Shown: positions 16,895 through 24,996 of the stretch, piece by piece
Position numbering within the stretch: the stretch's first letter is position 1
Layout of the letters: the number at the start of each line of letters is the position of its first letter
NCBI RefSeq assembly: GCF_052056485.1
Contig: NZ_CP183948.1
Coordinates: 4,216,001-4,280,000, forward strand
Direction of reading: 5' to 3'
Source: Paenibacillus_AQ nitricinens
GTDB taxonomy: Bacteria; Bacillota; Bacilli; Paenibacillales; Paenibacillaceae
DNA length: 64,000 nt
Program-made: the position numbers and the translations under genes
Notes under the pieces: generated by a model
Seen by the model: the letters and a program-made list of their open reading frames with translations, nothing else
Database searches by the model: none
Told to the model about the DNA's origin: nothing

Positions 16895-18349
16895 CTAGTC
16901 AACTACAATACCATCTTTACCGAAAGATTTAATTGCAGCTGCTTTAACTGCATCATACATTTCTTGTGGAGCAATCTCATTTGCAAGTAAGCCTTGTAGT
17001 TTAGGAATAATAACTTCTGTTTCAATTTTTAATGCTTCAGCAGCCAGATCAGTAGGAATATCTGTACGAGCCGGAAGCGCTTTTGCCATCATAGCTTTAC
17101 CTGCAGCAACGTTATCTTCGTTACGAGGGAATTTTTCAAGTACTTCTGCATTACGTGCAGATTCAGTAATTGGTGATAAGAACAGCTCATTACTGTAGTT
17201 AGCAGCAATTGAACCAGAAGACAAGAAATTCGTTGCTAGGGCAATATTTTTGATGTGCTCTTCAGATGGAGCTTTTTTACCACGAAGTGCGATATAACCA
17301 TCAACGATTGAAGTAGGGACATAATCGGCACCGTTGAATGTTGGGACTGGAAGTGAAATATAATCAACTTCAATAGAATCTGCAACAGCTGAACCATCGT
17401 TCGCTTTAATCTTCTCATTGTTTAGACGAGCAGAGTTTTCAAATGCAGATAAACCCTTACCTGTGATCATCGTTTGACCCGTTAGGAACATGTTCCACCG
17501 TTTACCAGCATCGATAGAGCTTAGCTCTTTAGGCATAGAACCATCGTTGATCATTTCGCGAATAGATGTAAGTAGCCCCAAGAAGTTTTTGCTTGTATAC
17601 GTGTATTTAAGGTCCTTATCGAAGTAATCTGGTAGACCTGCAGTTTTAGCAAGAATAGCCAGATAGTCTTTAGATGCTACACCAGATGTTGCGAACACGA
17701 AACCATAACGAGTAGTTTCACCTTTATCATTTTTCACTACGCCTTTAGAAATTGCATTACGGAACTCTTCATAAGTCCAACCGTTTTGTTGAATGCTTTT
17801 CCAATCAATTCCGGCTTCTTCAAGGAATTGTTTGTTACCACCGATAGTGTGGATTTCCATATACGCTGGTAGGCCGTATTGAGCGTCACCTAGTTGGAAA
17901 TATTTCAATGGAACTTCGTCATAATCTGCCTTGGCTTCATCAGAAAGGGCACCGTTAAGGTCGATTAGTACATTAAGTGCTGCATATTTCGAAATTCCTG
18001 AAGCACCGATAAAAGCAATATCTGGAGGAGAACCTGCATTTACTTGAGTATCAAGTTTTTGCGTCATATCTTCCCAGCTCGCTGGCTCAATTTTCAAAGT
18101 CAAGTTAGGATGTAGTGTATTAAATTCTTTTTCCATATCAGCAAAACGTGTTTGATAGTTCGCTGATATCGGAGGTAAAAGTGCTGTAATCGTATCCTTT
18201 TTAGGCTCAGAACCACCGTTACTAGTTCCTGTGTTACCGGAATCTGTAGAAGCTGGAGCGTTATTTCCGTTTCCTCCGCAAGCCGATAATAGTGATACCA
18301 TCATGATTCCTGACAAAAACAGAGTTAATCCACGTGATCTTTTTTTCAT
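16895..18349 (-). CDS. sugar ABC transporter substrate-binding lipoprotein
   Basis: 484 residues from the ATG at 18349; the in-frame TTG at 18367 overlaps the ribosome site GAGGAGG and is rejected. The N-terminus is a lipoprotein signal with lipobox LLSAC (Cys24), followed by a Gly/Ser/Asn-rich linker. The rest is a cluster-B extracellular solute-binding fold (CUT1), with LKIEPASWEDMTQKLDTQV and PPDIAFIGASG near the N-terminal lobe. It follows murQ by 39 bases and lies before the two permeases, so it is the receptor of the importer. The ligand is inferred from the cluster to be a peptidoglycan amino sugar or disaccharide. Confidence 0.85.
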   Translation of the reverse strand: MKKRSRGLTLFLSGIMMVSLLSACGGNGNNAPASTDSGNTGTSNGGSEPKKDTITALLPPISANYQTRFADMEKEFNTLHPNLTLKIEPASWEDMTQKLDTQVNAGSPPDIAFIGASGISKYAALNVLIDLNGALSDEAKADYDEVPLKYFQLGDAQYGLPAYMEIHTIGGNKQFLEEAGIDWKSIQQNGWTYEEFRNAISKGVVKNDKGETTRYGFVFATSGVASKDYLAILAKTAGLPDYFDKDLKYTYTSKNFLGLLTSIREMINDGSMPKELSSIDAGKRWNMFLTGQTMITGKGLSAFENSARLNNEKIKANDGSAVADSIEVDYISLPVPTFNGADYVPTSIVDGYIALRGKKAPSEEHIKNIALATNFLSSGSIAANYSNELFLSPITESARNAEVLEKFPRNEDNVAAGKAMMAKALPARTDIPTDLAAEALKIETEVIIPKLQGLLANEIAPQEMYDAVKAAAIKSFGKDGIVVD

Positions 18350-18406
18350 CGAAAACAGCCTCCTCAATTATTAATAGCATCCATCCTGTTATTCCACTTT
18401 TCACAC

Positions 18407-19312
18407 CTAAGCCAATGATGAGATTGCCTGTTTCAAGCGTCCTCCGTTTGCATTAAGTACTTGTTCTGCTTCTTTTGCATCTAACCCCGATTTAATCATC
18501 ATAATTGCCAGCTTACAGTTCATAGATGCTTTTTCAAGTGTTTCTGCGGCGGTTGATGTATCTACACCAGTCGTGTTCATGATGATACGAATCGAGCGAT
18601 CTACGAGCTTAAAATTACTAGCCTTCAGATCAACCATCAAGTTGTTGTACGTTTTTCCTAACTTGACCATTGTGCATGTTGTCAGCATATTAAGCACCAA
18701 CTTCTGAGCAGTTCCTGCCTTTAATCGAGTCGAACCGCTAATGACCTCCGGTCCTACAACAGGTGTTATACAAACATCTACAATGGGTTCGAACTTTGAG
18801 CCTCTGTTGTTACAAACACCGATAGTGGCTGCTCCAAGTTCCTTTGCTTTCGCTAAAGCTGCAATAACGTAGTTTGCACTACCGCTTGCCGAAATCCCAA
18901 TAAGTACATCTTTGTTTGTTACACCAATGCTTTCGATTAATGCGATCCCTTCATCCATATCGTCTTCACAGCCTTCAACCGCAGTACGCAAAGCAATATC
19001 ACCACCAGCAATATAGCCCTGCACCAAGGAAGGATCTGTACCAAAGGTAGGAGGACATTCGGAAGCATCCAGAACACCTAATCTTCCTGATGAGCCAGCT
19101 CCTATGTAAAACATTCTTCCACCATTAGACAACCTATGATGTAGAATATCTACCGCCTTTGCAATCTGCGGAATCTCCTCAGCTATAGCTCTGGGGACCA
19201 GTGCATCTTGTTGATTCATTAACTGGATCATTTCTTCCGTAGTACATTCATCAATCATTAATGTGTCTGGATTCACAGCCTCTGTTGTCAATCCCGCAAG
19301 GTAGTCATTCAT
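18407..19312 (-). CDS. murQ: N-acetylmuramic acid 6-phosphate etherase MurQ
   Basis: 301 residues from the ATG at 19312 (GGAGG six bases upstream; the ATG at 19318 is too close to it). MurQ hallmarks are TEEMIQLMNQQDALVP, the SIS-domain core FYIGAGSSGRLGVLDASECPP with its active-site Glu, and GISASGSANYVIAAL. The enzyme removes D-lactate from MurNAc-6-phosphate to give GlcNAc-6-phosphate. It is the first gene of the salvage operon and lies downstream of a long control region with a MurR-like palindrome and a cre-like site. Confidence 0.95.
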   Translation of the reverse strand: MNDYLAGLTTEAVNPDTLMIDECTTEEMIQLMNQQDALVPRAIAEEIPQIAKAVDILHHRLSNGGRMFYIGAGSSGRLGVLDASECPPTFGTDPSLVQGYIAGGDIALRTAVEGCEDDMDEGIALIESIGVTNKDVLIGISASGSANYVIAALAKAKELGAATIGVCNNRGSKFEPIVDVCITPVVGPEVISGSTRLKAGTAQKLVLNMLTTCTMVKLGKTYNNLMVDLKASNFKLVDRSIRIIMNTTGVDTSTAAETLEKASMNCKLAIMMIKSGLDAKEAEQVLNANGGRLKQAISSLA

Positions 19313-19430
19313 AGCCATCCTCCTTCTTCCCAGCCTTAATCTGTCATTGAATTAACAAAACGCGTTAGATTAACTTACAATTATTATGTTCTTATACTAA
19401 TACAACACCATCGCTTCGTCAATAGATTTT

Positions 19431-19445
19431 GAAATATAATTTCAT
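19431..19445. promoter_or_regulatory. candidate MurR/RpiR operator
   Basis: TGAAAT-ATA-ATTTCA, perfect 6-base arms, about 119 bases upstream of the murQ start, with a second half-matching GAAATT..ATTC just downstream on the plus strand. RpiR-family regulators bind AT-rich palindromes upstream of the operons they control. The assignment is by position and symmetry only. Confidence 0.4.
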
Positions 19446-19502
19446 AAAGAAATTAAATTCTGATGTTTTATTTCATTCCTTACATACTATGTTATACCAC
19501 AT

Positions 19503-19517
19503 ATATAAAGCGCTTAC
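19503..19517 (-). promoter_or_regulatory. cre-like catabolite repression site
   Basis: The minus strand reads TGTAAGCGCTTTATA, matching the CcpA consensus TGWAARCGYTWNCW at all positions but one (A for C near the end). It lies about 190 bases upstream of murQ, fitting glucose repression of amino-sugar salvage. Confidence 0.45.
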
Positions 19518-19832
19518 AAGATGCAATTTAAATTCTTACCAATTGGTTTGATCGCTATGGCTCTAAGGTTAAAGCGATTTTAAAAAATGTACTATTTGCT
19601 GATTATCGCTCCAAACGAAACATAAAGTTACATCATCCGTGTTCAACCAGATGATGTTTCGTCTTCGATTCCATTCATTTTCTTCCTCATAATTGTGTGC
19701 CAAGCTATTAATTATTGAATTAAACTACTTATTATATTCATTAGATCAACGTATTCATCATGTAGATAATCTGACATGGATTGATAAGTAGTACATTTTA
19801 GTACACGAATAAGTGAATGAAATACAAAAAAA

Positions 19833-19861
19833 GAAAGCATTGATCCATGATCAATGCTTTC
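19833..19861 (-). terminator. terminator of the MurR-like regulator gene
   Basis: Perfect 13-base arms GAAAGCATTGATC/GATCAATGCTTTC with a 3-base loop and a T run on the minus strand, 23 bases past the regulator's stop. Confidence 0.85.
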
Positions 19862-19884
19862 CTCCACATTCATTCTATCAGAAC

Positions 19885-20748
19885 CTAATTTCTAAGTTTT
19901 TTCTTTAATATATTATGCGTTTTTGTTAAGTAGGTTTTTACTTCTTCATATTCTGCACTTGCGACACCAGCAAATAATATGTCGATGATCGTAAGCATCG
20001 CAATACGCGAGCCCATAGCCCCACTGCGGATTGTTATTTCAGGTGTGGATATGCTCAGTACAATATCCGCCCGCTCCGCAAGCTCACTTTTATTGTACTT
20101 CGTAATCGCAATACATTTCGCTCTATTCTTTTGGGCAATTTCCAGTGCATCAATAATATCACTAGTTGCTCCAGAGTTAGAAATAAAAATGGCAACATCC
20201 TCTTTCTCAAGTAAAGTTGCTGCCGTGAGCTGACTATGACCATCTGTATAGGCATGACACATCTTATTAATTCGCGAGAACTTCTGTTCCCCGTCCATAC
20301 AAACGAGTCCCGAAGCACCTATTCCAAAGAAAACAATTCGCTTACTATGACATAGTAATTCTACAGCTCTTGTAATTTCTTTTCGATCAATAACACTAAG
20401 CGTATCCTCAATGGACTTGCAATTATTCAATGAAATATTTGATATAATTGTCGAGAGATCATCACCTGGCTGAATATCTGTATATTGAGCCTTTGAATCC
20501 TCATCACGAGAACCCAAAGATGCCGATATACTCACAATAAAATTGCGGTATCCGCTGTAACCCATCGTCTTACAGAAACGAAGGACAGATGCATCGCTTG
20601 TCTTACTCGATTGAGCCAATTCCTTAATCGACAAATGAGGGATCTCTTCCGTATTTTCTAAAATGTAATCTCCGACCAATCGTTCAACTGGTGTAAAACT
20701 CTCTCGCATCTCACGAATTTTAATTAATACGTTGTCATTTAGACTCAT
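19885..20748 (-). CDS. murR: MurR/RpiR-family transcriptional regulator
   Basis: 287 residues: N-terminal HTH_6 (FTPVERLVGDYILEN, IKELAQSSKTSDASVLRFCKTMGY) and C-terminal SIS domain (about 130-260) with IVFFGIGASGLVCMDGEQK and AIFISNSGATSDIIDALE, which binds a sugar phosphate. Its place directly upstream of murQ, on the same strand and behind its own terminator, makes it the likely regulator of the salvage operon; in E. coli the MurR effector is MurNAc-6-phosphate. An alternative is another amino-sugar phosphate. The ATG at 20748 has a weak GTAGG ribosome site. Confidence 0.8.
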   Translation of the reverse strand: MSLNDNVLIKIREMRESFTPVERLVGDYILENTEEIPHLSIKELAQSSKTSDASVLRFCKTMGYSGYRNFIVSISASLGSRDEDSKAQYTDIQPGDDLSTIISNISLNNCKSIEDTLSVIDRKEITRAVELLCHSKRIVFFGIGASGLVCMDGEQKFSRINKMCHAYTDGHSQLTAATLLEKEDVAIFISNSGATSDIIDALEIAQKNRAKCIAITKYNKSELAERADIVLSISTPEITIRSGAMGSRIAMLTIIDILFAGVASAEYEEVKTYLTKTHNILKKKLRN

Positions 20749-21053
20749 AATCTACCTACTCTAGATTTAATTAACACCTTAAATAATATCATAAACAATA
20801 TAAACAACCTATTTCAATAACAAAATACGCTTTGGCATATCAAAAGCTAATATTAATTAATCTATTAAAATTATCCTACTCTTAGGTCATCTGGTGACTT
20901 TACGTTGATTATAGCGTAATAAAGTTGTAAGGTATAGTCGATAATTATATACTTTCTGATATGGTGAAACAAGGGACCACAAAGGTCCCCGAAGATTCTT
21001 TCTATTGTTCTCAGCATACGTATAACGCATGTATTTTTAAATTTTACTGCCGT
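20749..21053. other. intergenic region upstream of the regulator, no gene seen
   Basis: 305 bp, strongly AT-rich. The left part should hold the promoter of the MurR-like gene, though no clear hexamers stand out. The right part holds a stem-loop (20973-20989) that would end transcripts from the MMPL relic. No reading frame here looks like a gene. Confidence 0.5.
20973..20989 (-). terminator. small hairpin downstream of the MMPL relic
   Basis: GGGACC/GGTCCC arms with a 5-base loop followed on the minus strand by TTGTTTC. Short, so a weak terminator at best. Confidence 0.4.
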
Positions 21054-22017
21054 CTAAATATGACTCGATTTGTCAACTGCATTCTTTGGTGTAGCACCGT
21101 TGCTTGAACCATTTAATTTGCTAGCAAGCTGCTTTAATGCAGTCAAGAACACCGGCATGGCCGCTACACTTAGTAATAATAGTGCAATGATTAATACGAA
21201 TGCTACCTGTATAAGTGTCATTACGCCCGAAGGAATCAACGCGGCGCAGGTGCCTCCTAGAATAAAGGCAGCAGACAATACTACACCAACCATATAACGT
21301 GATGCCACTCAATTCTTGATCCAACATCCCCTTCAAGCTCGTTATACCGCATCATCAGGAATTTTTTGCGGAATGTAGAATCTTTCCGTTGTCTTGGATT
21401 TGCTAAAATCGCTTAAGAATTTTTGCGCATCTTTCAAACCACCGCTTACTTTATCAAGACCTTCACTACTAGTAGATAGACCAGATTCCAGCTTCCCCAT
21501 CTGGTTCTGCAGGTCATTCAGAACACCCAGCAATTGCTTTTGTCCATCATTAATTTGAGTCACGCCTGATTGCAGCACAGCGGTTTTTTCCGCTATTGCC
21601 AAAGTTTGCTGAACATTAGGGTCGTTTGCCAGCTCTGGTTTGCTTTGTACCAAATTATTCACTAACTGCTTCTCCAACTCCTTGCCATCTAGGTGTGTAG
21701 TCATTTCGGTGATTCCAAGCTAGGATTTCTTATCCTGCAATGCCTTGATGACTGAGGCAATAGAATACTTTTTTGTATCGGTTAGGGCCTTATTGCTGCC
21801 GCTGTTAAATACCGCAATGATATCAAATGTTTCTTTGTTACTCTCATTCATGGTTTTTAACATCATATTTGCCAGAGCGCTTTGTGCAGTATCAGGTATC
21901 TTTATTTGTCCTTTCTCCTGCACCAGCTTTTCCATATTCGGCATCGTTATCAAGGCGACGATTGTAAGAATAATCCACAGTAAAAAAGTAGGTTCTCCAG
22001 TCCCTTATCTTTTTCAC
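21054..22017 (-). pseudogene. MMPL-family membrane transporter, deleted and frameshifted
   Basis: Fragments line up in order as one RND/MMPL transporter: a GTG start at 22017 with GAAAGGAAGG upstream giving VKKIRDWRTYFF; after a shift in a homopolymer near 21985, LWIILTIVALITMPNM; then the extracellular part with AIAEKTAVLQSGVTQIND and LESGLSTSSEGLDKVSGGL (coiled, typical of these proteins); then after a further break the last membrane segments PSGVMTLIQVAFVLIIALLLL. About 320 codons remain where ~1000 are usual, so most of both transmembrane blocks has been deleted. A TetR remnant lies just upstream, the normal partner of such transporters. Confidence 0.7.
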
Positions 22018-22100
22018 TTAATACCTTCCTTTCATTTCTCGGAATGAATTTTCATTCTGAACGTAGTGACAAAGGAACCTAATGCTCCTTAGTCGGAAAA

Positions 22101-22367
22101 TCAGCAGACTCCCTGCAATCTAATGGCATTCCAAAAGCTGTCTGTAAGTTCTTCTTCGAGCTCAAGCCAATACAGCAACTCCCTTTCTTCCATCATTTTA
22201 GCGAACATCTTCAAAGGGCCATATACAGTGCAGATCAATGCCATGGAAGGCAGGGGGCGAAACAATTTCTCCTCCTTACCTGATTTGGGTATATCTAGAA
22301 TGAATTTTAATAAATCACCGATTATTGCTTTGCTATGTTCGTCTAAGTAATATCCATCTTCATGCAA
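22101..22367 (-). pseudogene. TetR-family regulator, C-terminal remnant
   Basis: 88 codons from an apparent TTG. The helical sequence (KAIIGDLLKFILDIPKSG, then MALICTVYGPLKMFAKMMEER) is like the ligand-binding C-terminal domain of TetR repressors that control neighbouring MMPL pumps. The N-terminal helix-turn-helix is missing: upstream sequence runs directly into the promoter of the divergent response regulator. Decay of the pump and loss of the repressor go together. Confidence 0.5.
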
Positions 22368-22455
22368 GCCTTTCTTTTGCGATTTTTTTGCGCAAGAAAT
22401 AAAGAGTCCTTTATAATGTAATAATGTACATAAAGACGGATTTGGAGGGAAACAA

Positions 22456-23157
22456 ATGGCAAGTCATAAATGGGTATTAATCATAGACGATGAAGATGAT
22501 TTAGCTCGTCTGATGAAGGCAGTTTTACATAAAGAAGGTATTGCAGACGTTGTAACGGCCGGGACAGTTGCAGAGGGATGGGACAAGTTTCAGGAGTATA
22601 ATCCTGAACTTATCTTGCTTGATATTATGCTGCCAGATGGAGAAGGATATGACTTATGCAGAAAAATTCGGGAAACATCAAATGTACCGATCTTATTTAT
22701 GTCTGCAAAGGATGAGGAAATTAATAAGCTGTTAGGACTGGCGATAGGTGGCGATGATTATATCACTAAACCGTTTAGTCCAAAAGAAGTCGCTTATCGG
22801 GTAAAAGCACAGCTGAGAAGAGCTGGCTTTACAGAGGAAAAAAAGGCTCCGAAAAGTTTGCAAGTAGGCCCCTTTGAGCTTAGTGCCAATGAGACAGAAT
22901 TAAAAAAGAATGGCGAACCCCTTGTGCTTACCGCCAAAGAAGTCGGTTTAATGAGCTGTTTCATGCATCATCCGAATCAGATCATAAGCAAAGAAACCTT
23001 GTTTGAACAGGTATGGGGTGAAGATTTTTTTGGTTCCGATAATACAGTGATGGTACATATTCGCCGCTTACGCGAAAAAATTGAGGCAGACCCTTCAAAG
23101 CCCGCCTTTATATTAACGGTTAAAGGGTTAGGTTATAAATTACATACCAAGGGGTGA
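22456..23157 (+). CDS. OmpR-family response regulator
   Basis: 233 residues: receiver domain with acidic pocket D11-D12 and phosphoacceptor Asp56 in LILLDIMLPDGEG, switch Lys in YITKPFSPKE, and a C-terminal winged helix (about 130-231) with VLTAKEVGLMSCFMHHPNQIISKETLFEQVWG and VMVHIRRLREKIE. GGAGGG precedes the ATG. It precedes its kinase by 6 bases and lies near a divergently oriented Bce-like ABC transporter, as in the yxdJK-yxdLM-yxeA arrangement of B. subtilis, so it likely activates that transporter in response to cell-envelope stress. Confidence 0.9.
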   Translation: MASHKWVLIIDDEDDLARLMKAVLHKEGIADVVTAGTVAEGWDKFQEYNPELILLDIMLPDGEGYDLCRKIRETSNVPILFMSAKDEEINKLLGLAIGGDDYITKPFSPKEVAYRVKAQLRRAGFTEEKKAPKSLQVGPFELSANETELKKNGEPLVLTAKEVGLMSCFMHHPNQIISKETLFEQVWGEDFFGSDNTVMVHIRRLREKIEADPSKPAFILTVKGLGYKLHTKG

Positions 23158-23163
23158 GATAAG

Positions 23164-24555
23164 TTGAAATGGAAATTGACACTCCGTTTTTTAAGATCGG
23201 TCATGACTATTGTTGTGATCGTTGGTATAGTAAATGCGATTTTATTCCTTTTTATATTCTTTTTACAGCTAAAAAACAATAATTTCGGCACTGAAGAAGC
23301 ATCTGCAGAAACCTTTAGCCGGACCTTTTCACAATATGTAGAACTACAATCCGGCAGACCCGTTGTCAACGAAGATGGCCTCAAAAAACTACAGGAAATG
23401 AGCGCCTGGATACAATTTTTGAATGACCAAGGGGAGCAAGTAGCAGCCTTTTATGCCCCTGAAGAATTGCAAACAGCGTATTCTCCTATTGAAATCGTAC
23501 AAATGTATAAGTATAAAGAATTAGATGCAAGCACGACTGTTTTTGTCAGCACAGCCCAAAATTTCAGCTACTTTTTAGGGATTCAAAATCCGAAAATAGG
23601 CCGCTATGTAATGACCTATGACTACGCTAAAATTTTCAAAGATGTTAATATTTTTCTCTCCATTTTTCTTATCGTTGATGTTCTTATTGTAATTATCATT
23701 GGATTTTTATTTGGGAAAAAGTTAACTGCACCACTTCATACATTGATAGAAGGTATTCAACAGCTCAGGGAACGACGTTTTAAGAAAATGCCTACTCCCA
23801 AAGGTGTGTATGAAGATGTGTTTCGTAATATGAATGAGCTATCTGAAAAGCTCGATCGACATGAAGAGGAACGTAAGCATCTCGACCAAATGCGTGAGGA
23901 ATGGATTAGTAATGTTTCACATGACATGAAAACACCACTCGCTTCTATTCAAGGGTATGCAGAATTTATAAACGACAGTGCCACAGATTTAACAGCACAA
24001 GAATTACAGGACTACACAGCAATTATCAAGAGTAAATCGATGTATATGAAAGATTTGTTAGATGACCTCAATTTAACGACGCGTTTGCGTAATCACCAGC
24101 TATCCCTGCAATTTGAAGAAGTAAATCTCGTTCAGTTTCTACGAGAAATGACGATTGAACTTTTAAATGACCCGACCTTTGGTGAACGGCAAATAGAGTT
24201 TGAGGCAAATGAGGTTACAGCCGTATATAAAGTAGATAAAAAGTTACTAAAACGAGCGATCCTTAACTTTATCTACAACGCGCTGGTGCATAACGATGAA
24301 AATGTCGTGGTGAAGATTCGAGTGGAAACCATTCATCCGCATACCCAAATTACAATTTCTGATAATGGCCAGGGTATTCCGTCTAAAGATCTGGAACAGG
24401 TATTTGAGCGCTACTATCGGGGTACAAATACTACAAGCACACATGGAACTGGGTTAGGCATGGCCATCGCAAGAGACATTATTTGGGCTCATGAGGGGAA
24501 ACTCGATTTGACGAGCGTTGAAAATACCGGAACCACCATTACCATACTTTTATAA
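23164..24555 (+). CDS. sensor histidine kinase with extracytoplasmic domain
   Basis: 463 residues from a TTG start (23164), 6 bases after the response regulator. Membrane helix 1 (about 12-35), an extracellular domain of ~125 residues, helix 2 (about 163-184), HAMP linker, HisKA with His253 in SNVSHDMKTPLASIQGYAEF, and HATPase_c with FIYNALVHNDE (N box), ISDNGQGI (G1) and HGTGLGMAIA (G2). BceS/YxdK kinases that partner Bce-type transporters are short and lack an extracellular sensor; this one has a full sensor domain, so it may detect its signal directly. Confidence 0.9.
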   Translation: MKWKLTLRFLRSVMTIVVIVGIVNAILFLFIFFLQLKNNNFGTEEASAETFSRTFSQYVELQSGRPVVNEDGLKKLQEMSAWIQFLNDQGEQVAAFYAPEELQTAYSPIEIVQMYKYKELDASTTVFVSTAQNFSYFLGIQNPKIGRYVMTYDYAKIFKDVNIFLSIFLIVDVLIVIIIGFLFGKKLTAPLHTLIEGIQQLRERRFKKMPTPKGVYEDVFRNMNELSEKLDRHEEERKHLDQMREEWISNVSHDMKTPLASIQGYAEFINDSATDLTAQELQDYTAIIKSKSMYMKDLLDDLNLTTRLRNHQLSLQFEEVNLVQFLREMTIELLNDPTFGERQIEFEANEVTAVYKVDKKLLKRAILNFIYNALVHNDENVVVKIRVETIHPHTQITISDNGQGIPSKDLEQVFERYYRGTNTTSTHGTGLGMAIARDIIWAHEGKLDLTSVENTGTTITILL

Positions 24556-24588
24556 TACAATTGCCTTACTTACTCATTAGGCAGAAAA

Positions 24589-24627
24589 AAGGGCTGTACT
24601 CCACTTACTTTATTGGAGACAGCCCTT
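24589..24627. terminator. bidirectional terminator between kinase and YxeA-like genes
   Basis: Arms AAGGGCTGTaCTCCA/TGGAGaCAGCCCTT with a 10-base loop; A-rich left flank and T-rich right flank. It separates the convergent kinase and YxeA-like genes. Confidence 0.8.
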
Positions 24628-24637
24628 CTTCAATCTA

Positions 24638-24991
24638 TTAGTTTTTTAGTGCCTTTAGCGGAATATCCTCTAATTTCACTTCATCGAATGAGGATACTTG
24701 ATCACCTTTTTTTACATACATTTTCAAGTAAGCTCCTTTGCGAAGATTTTTTTGTGCATTAAATTGGAGTGGAATGGTTTCACCTTTGGCATTTGTAGCC
24801 TCCAGTGTATACGAATAGGAAGTCATCACTGTACCATCGTTCAGTTTATATTCATGGGCTTCCCCATCCTTTGTTATTTGTAAATAGTAATTATCGGCAT
24901 TAAAGCGATTGAAGTCAAATTCAGCTAGAGCAAAGACACCTGCAGCTCCTATAACAAACAAAATACCAATAGTAATTAGAAATTTTTTCAT
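24638..24991 (-). CDS. YxeA-family secreted/membrane-anchored protein
   Basis: 117 residues from the ATG at 24991 (AGAAGG eight bases upstream), overlapping no domain of the permease but starting within 6 bases of its stop. One N-terminal hydrophobic segment (KKFLITIGILFVIGAAGVFAL) followed by a small extracytoplasmic beta domain with YYLQITKDG and DEVKLEDIPLKALKN, the YxeA (formerly DUF1093) pattern. It is third in an operon with the Bce-like ATPase and permease, the same order as yxdL-yxdM-yxeA in B. subtilis. Exact role unknown. Confidence 0.8.
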   Translation of the reverse strand: MKKFLITIGILFVIGAAGVFALAEFDFNRFNADNYYLQITKDGEAHEYKLNDGTVMTSYSYTLEATNAKGETIPLQFNAQKNLRKGAYLKMYVKKGDQVSSFDEVKLEDIPLKALKN

Positions 24992-24996
24992 CTCAA

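Larger units (their letters stand above)
19319..19884 (-). promoter_or_regulatory. control region of the murQ salvage operon (566 bp)
   Basis: AT-rich, no gene recognised. It contains a palindrome TGAAATATAATTTCA at 19431-19445 with a second related GAAATTAAATTC at 19450-19461, a cre-like site at 19503-19517, and a hairpin ACATCATC/GATGATGT at about 19629-19656. The murR terminator closes it at 19833-19861. Promoter hexamers could not be assigned with confidence. Confidence 0.5.

Noticed and set aside
24247..24444. Minus-strand frames inside the histidine kinase gene
   Set aside because: Antisense shadows without ribosome sites; the plus-strand frame carries all kinase boxes.
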